Origin: Globodera rostochiensis
Lineage: Eukaryota > Nematoda > Chromadorea > Rhabditida > Heteroderidae
DNA length: 64,000 nt
Assembly: GCA_018350325.1 (NCBI GenBank)
Contig: JAEVLN010000001.1
Location: 4,307,254 to 4,371,253 of the forward strand
Reading direction: 5' to 3'
Shown here in pieces: positions 61,503 to 64,000 of the stretch. Positions within the stretch are counted from its first letter, which is position 1. Every line of letters starts with the position of its first letter. The notes under the pieces were generated by a model. It saw only the letters and a list, made by a program, of their open reading frames with translations. It searched no databases and had not been told where the DNA came from. The position numbers and the translations under genes are program-made.

Positions 61503-61666
61503 AAATTTCCTCTTTGTTGTCGACATTCTTTTTTTGTTTTGTTTGTTTGTTTTGCAATTTAAACGATTGAAGAAGAATTTTCACATTCGAATGGTTGATT
61601 TTCTTTTCGAGTATACCTTGCATTTTTTTTTATCCTTTATTTGAAATTTGGGTTTTTTGTCAGGAA

Positions 61667-62999
61667 ATGGACCCTTCCGGTTTGTACTGTAGTCAGTCGA
61701 ACGTCCCGAGGAGGGACCACCACCATCAGAGACGTCGCAAGGAAATTGCCGCCTCACGATTGCCGCGTACCGTTCTAGTACACATTTTTGAGCATTTGAA
61801 CGTGGCGGAGTTGGGTGCCGTTGGACGCGTTTGTCGTAGTTGGAAGTGCGTTGTGGACACAAATGTGAGCGTGAATAGTGTTTTCCGCTGTTATTTTAAT
61901 CCATGAATAAAAAAGCCCATGACGAGAAAACACTGATTCTAAAATATGGAGGAATTCTTTACGATGACCCTTCTTTTCCTTCGCTCATTGTCGCTTTTTC
62001 TACTTTTAGGATCTCGAACTGTGGGCATACCACGCTCGTTCACAACTACCGGAGAGCGCATTGTCCGATCCGTATTTGTTTACACACGTGGCTTCTTACA
62101 AGGACATGCTGAGAGCGTTTAAACACGCCTGGAACCCATTGGATTGTTCACGGTCTGTCGATGGATTTGACCTTTTAAAATTGTTATTTGCATGCTCTAC
62201 TCCTTGTCAGAAATGCTTTTGTGCGGACTAACGGCTTCACCGTCCATCGGCAGCCAATTGCGCAAAGTACGGATGGAATTCGGGGCAAAGTTGGGGTCAC
62301 TGGGGGAGCGCACTGTTGGGAATTCTGCTGGGAAGGCCCGCTCGGCACCACGGCCGTTGTTGGGGTGGCAACAAAGTTTAGAATATTCTTTAAATTGTCT
62401 TTTTACGCGTTATTTAAAGGCACGCCGCTTTGCACTGTCCCGGTTATTTGTCGTTGATTGGCAGCGACGACCAAAGCTGGTAAAAAAGCGCATGGAAATT
62501 GTTGAAATGCATTACGATTTTCTGAAGCTTCTCCAAGTTTGCTCATAAACATTTACATTTTGCCAACTTTCATGGGCTGGAATTTGGTGAACAATACCAT
62601 TGCGCACAACGGCGAATGTCGGGAACGATATCCACGTTTTAACAACACTCCCAAATACCAGGTTGGTTGATCACCACTTCCTTCATGTTACTTCGTTAGC
62701 CCCACCCTCCACCTTTTCAACACGAACCCCACAGATTAAACCAAACCCCCTAATCAATTGATTACGTCTTAGATTGGCGAGCGTATTCGAATGGTTTTGG
62801 ACCATGAAAAGGGCCAATTGTACTTTGAAAAGGGCGACGAGTTCTACGGACTCGCCTTCTCCGATTTGCCACCGGTGCGCCTCTTTCCGGCCGTTTGCGC
62901 TGTGTACGGAAACACTGAAGTCACAATGGTAATTTCATAAAAATTTCCAGAAAATGACTATTTTTTCAGGTGTATCTTGGTGCTCCGATCGTAGGATGA
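61667..62999 (+). CDS. fsn-1: F-box/SPRY protein FSN-1 (FBXO45 family)
   Basis: FSN-1/FBXO45 is the substrate-binding F-box subunit that works with the RPM-1/PHR E3 ligase at synapses, for example to degrade DLK-1 kinase. It starts 164 bp after the mrpl-3 stop (ATG 61667, [17 protein letters not shown]). F-box: [20 protein letters not shown] then [12 protein letters not shown] (61755-61860). Linker: [40 protein letters not shown] (62010-62150). [44 protein letters not shown] (62236-62365), [17 protein letters not shown] (partly inferred across an intron, 62440-62590), [60 protein letters not shown] (62760-62920), ending VYLGAPIVG at stop 62997-62999. The domain order and about 245-residue size match the family. 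Confidence 0.92.
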
Positions 63000-63381
63000 A
63001 CGTATTCTTGAACTAGTCTCTCTCATTCGACAAAAGTTTTTTGCATTTTTTTTTTCTGAAAATAGTTTTAGGCTTAAAGCAAAAACTGTTTGCAAAGTAA
63101 ATTGTAGAAATTAGAATTTAATTAAAATTAGTGAAAATATATGTTTTGTACTTCTCAACTGATACGATCTCTCATGACATTGTATAATACATACCTCGTC
63201 ACTTTGTATTACCTACGTCACTTTGTATAAACTTTGTATTACCTACGTCACTTTGTATAAACTTCTGGAAAACTATTTTGGCTTTGTGCAGACGTTGTTA
63301 TTCATTCGTATTGATTTATATGTTTATTTTTTCCCGTCTTTTTTATCTTTGCAATTGGCGACTATTTATTTATCTTTTTCG
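63000..63381. other. Intergenic with short direct repeat
   Basis: AT-rich gap between fsn-1 and the ETF-QO gene. Direct repeats of TTACCTACGTCACTTTGTAT at about 63209-63260, with partial copies before them. Confidence 0.6.
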
Positions 63382-64000
63382 ATGATCGCCCACTTTCTCA
63401 CTGTTCGCCGATTTTTGTGTTTGTGCCCGACCCGTCGAATTGTGACCGGCGGACAATGGACGACCACACATTACACACAGAGGCCAAGAGAAAAGGACGA
63501 AAGGGTGGGTGGGTGCACATTCCTAAAACAAATGGTTGAAGAACCGGAAGGAATTCTTGAGATAAATAATTATGGTTAGTAAAATTGAATATGGCTTATG
63601 AACTGGCGAACCTCCCGACTTTCGGGTTGCGTCTTTTTGTTAATTTTGCCCCCCCCCCTTCGGTTGCTTCGGGTTGTGTTCGAACATTTGTTAGTTTCAG
63701 TGGAAGGACGTGGACATGAGTCGGGTGGCGGACGAGTTTGACGTGGTCATTGTTGGCGGTGGCCCCGCCGGACTGTCCACGGCAATTCGACTCAAACAAT
63801 TGGCAACAGAAAAGGAGAAAGGTGTGCGTTTGTCCTATCAGTTGCGACTTTTTGTTTAGTGGCCCAATAAATTGCCAATTGTTTTTTTTTTGAATATTTG
63901 GATTGAATTTAACTGTTAAGCTGAGCCTACTTTTCCATTTTAGAGTTGCGCGTTTGTGTGGTGGAGAAGGCCCCGGAAGTTGGCGCCCATACGCTTTCCG
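63382..64000 (+). CDS. let-721: Electron-transfer flavoprotein:ubiquinone oxidoreductase (ETFDH), 5' part
   Basis: ETF-QO passes electrons from fatty-acid and amino-acid dehydrogenases via ETF to ubiquinone in the inner mitochondrial membrane, using FAD and a 4Fe-4S cluster. ATG 63382 opens a mitochondrial leader ([20 protein letters not shown]) followed by [15 protein letters not shown] phase-0 donor there (GTGGGT, about 63506) joins an acceptor TTTCAG at about 63700. The next exon reads [20 protein letters not shown] and [20 protein letters not shown]: the FAD-binding GxGxxG Rossmann motif appears as VGGGPAG. After a further intron [18 protein letters not shown] follows and the window ends. 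The iron-sulfur and membrane domains lie beyond the edge. Confidence 0.93.

Overview
This window looks like a nematode genome segment. Nearly every gene is cut by many short introns (about 45-200 bp). The proteins match Caenorhabditis-type families: nuclear RNAi factor NRDE-2, CPEB, FSN-1, LECT-2, an EGG-1/EGG-2-like LDL-receptor-repeat protein and a CCCH finger protein. Genes are packed on both strands, and one same-strand run looks operon-like. The very frequent long G/C homopolymers and G/C-rich minisatellites fit what I know of plant-parasitic cyst nematodes (Heterodera/Globodera), but the species is an inference. There is no prokaryotic gene organisation, no rRNA, no CRISPR array, and I recognised no tRNA.

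Layout. 0-8.3 kb, minus strand: 3' part of a CPEB gene (runs off the left edge), a small coiled-coil protein, an unrecognised protein, and a kinesin-13 (KLP-7/MCAK) with a duplicated N-terminal domain. 8.3-9.2 kb: repeat remnants and a near-perfect 138-bp foldback. 9.8-15.5 kb, plus: NRDE-2. 16.5-19.8 kb, plus: a secreted selenoprotein-P-like thioredoxin-fold protein lacking selenocysteine, then a low-complexity and Cys-rich secreted region that may be the same gene. 20.5-21.4 kb: single-CCCH-finger protein. 22.6-25.6 kb: type II membrane protein with eight or nine LDLa repeats. 26.2-27.3 kb, minus: mitochondrial Mn superoxide dismutase. 27.9-31.2 kb, plus: TAF3 (histone fold plus PHD finger). 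31.2-33.2 kb: intergenic with a 540-bp inverted-repeat element. 33.2-35.3 kb, plus: MEMO1. 36.4-38.4 kb, minus: synaptotagmin (C2A, C2B) with a tandem repeat inside its last intron. 38.4-43.8 kb: gene-poor, full of G/C repeats. 43.8-46.7 kb, plus: membrane-anchored HtrL/YibB-family protein. 47.5-50.3 kb, minus: KLHDC3-like kelch protein with a large insertion. 50.3-53.4 kb: GA/G minisatellite and intergenic DNA. 53.4-54.9 kb, minus: LECT-2 with two M23-like domains. 55.4-57.2 kb, minus: PRMT1. 57.6-63.0 kb, plus: bystin, mrpl-3 and fsn-1, closely spaced, followed by the start of ETF-QO (ETFDH), which runs off the right edge.

The most unusual signal is at intron level. In the synaptotagmin and HtrL genes the intron directly after an exon is filled with tandem copies of a unit that resembles the exon end plus the 5' splice site. 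In synaptotagmin each copy keeps GTGAGG and a TTCAG, so the array could be read as a ladder of decoy donors or mini-exons. Other points are a 19-nt synaptotagmin microexon, the doubled kinesin-13 N-terminus and a dispersed repeat family sitting in several introns. Gene models were spliced by eye from homology and GT-AG signals; outer coordinates are given and internal junctions are approximate unless stated.
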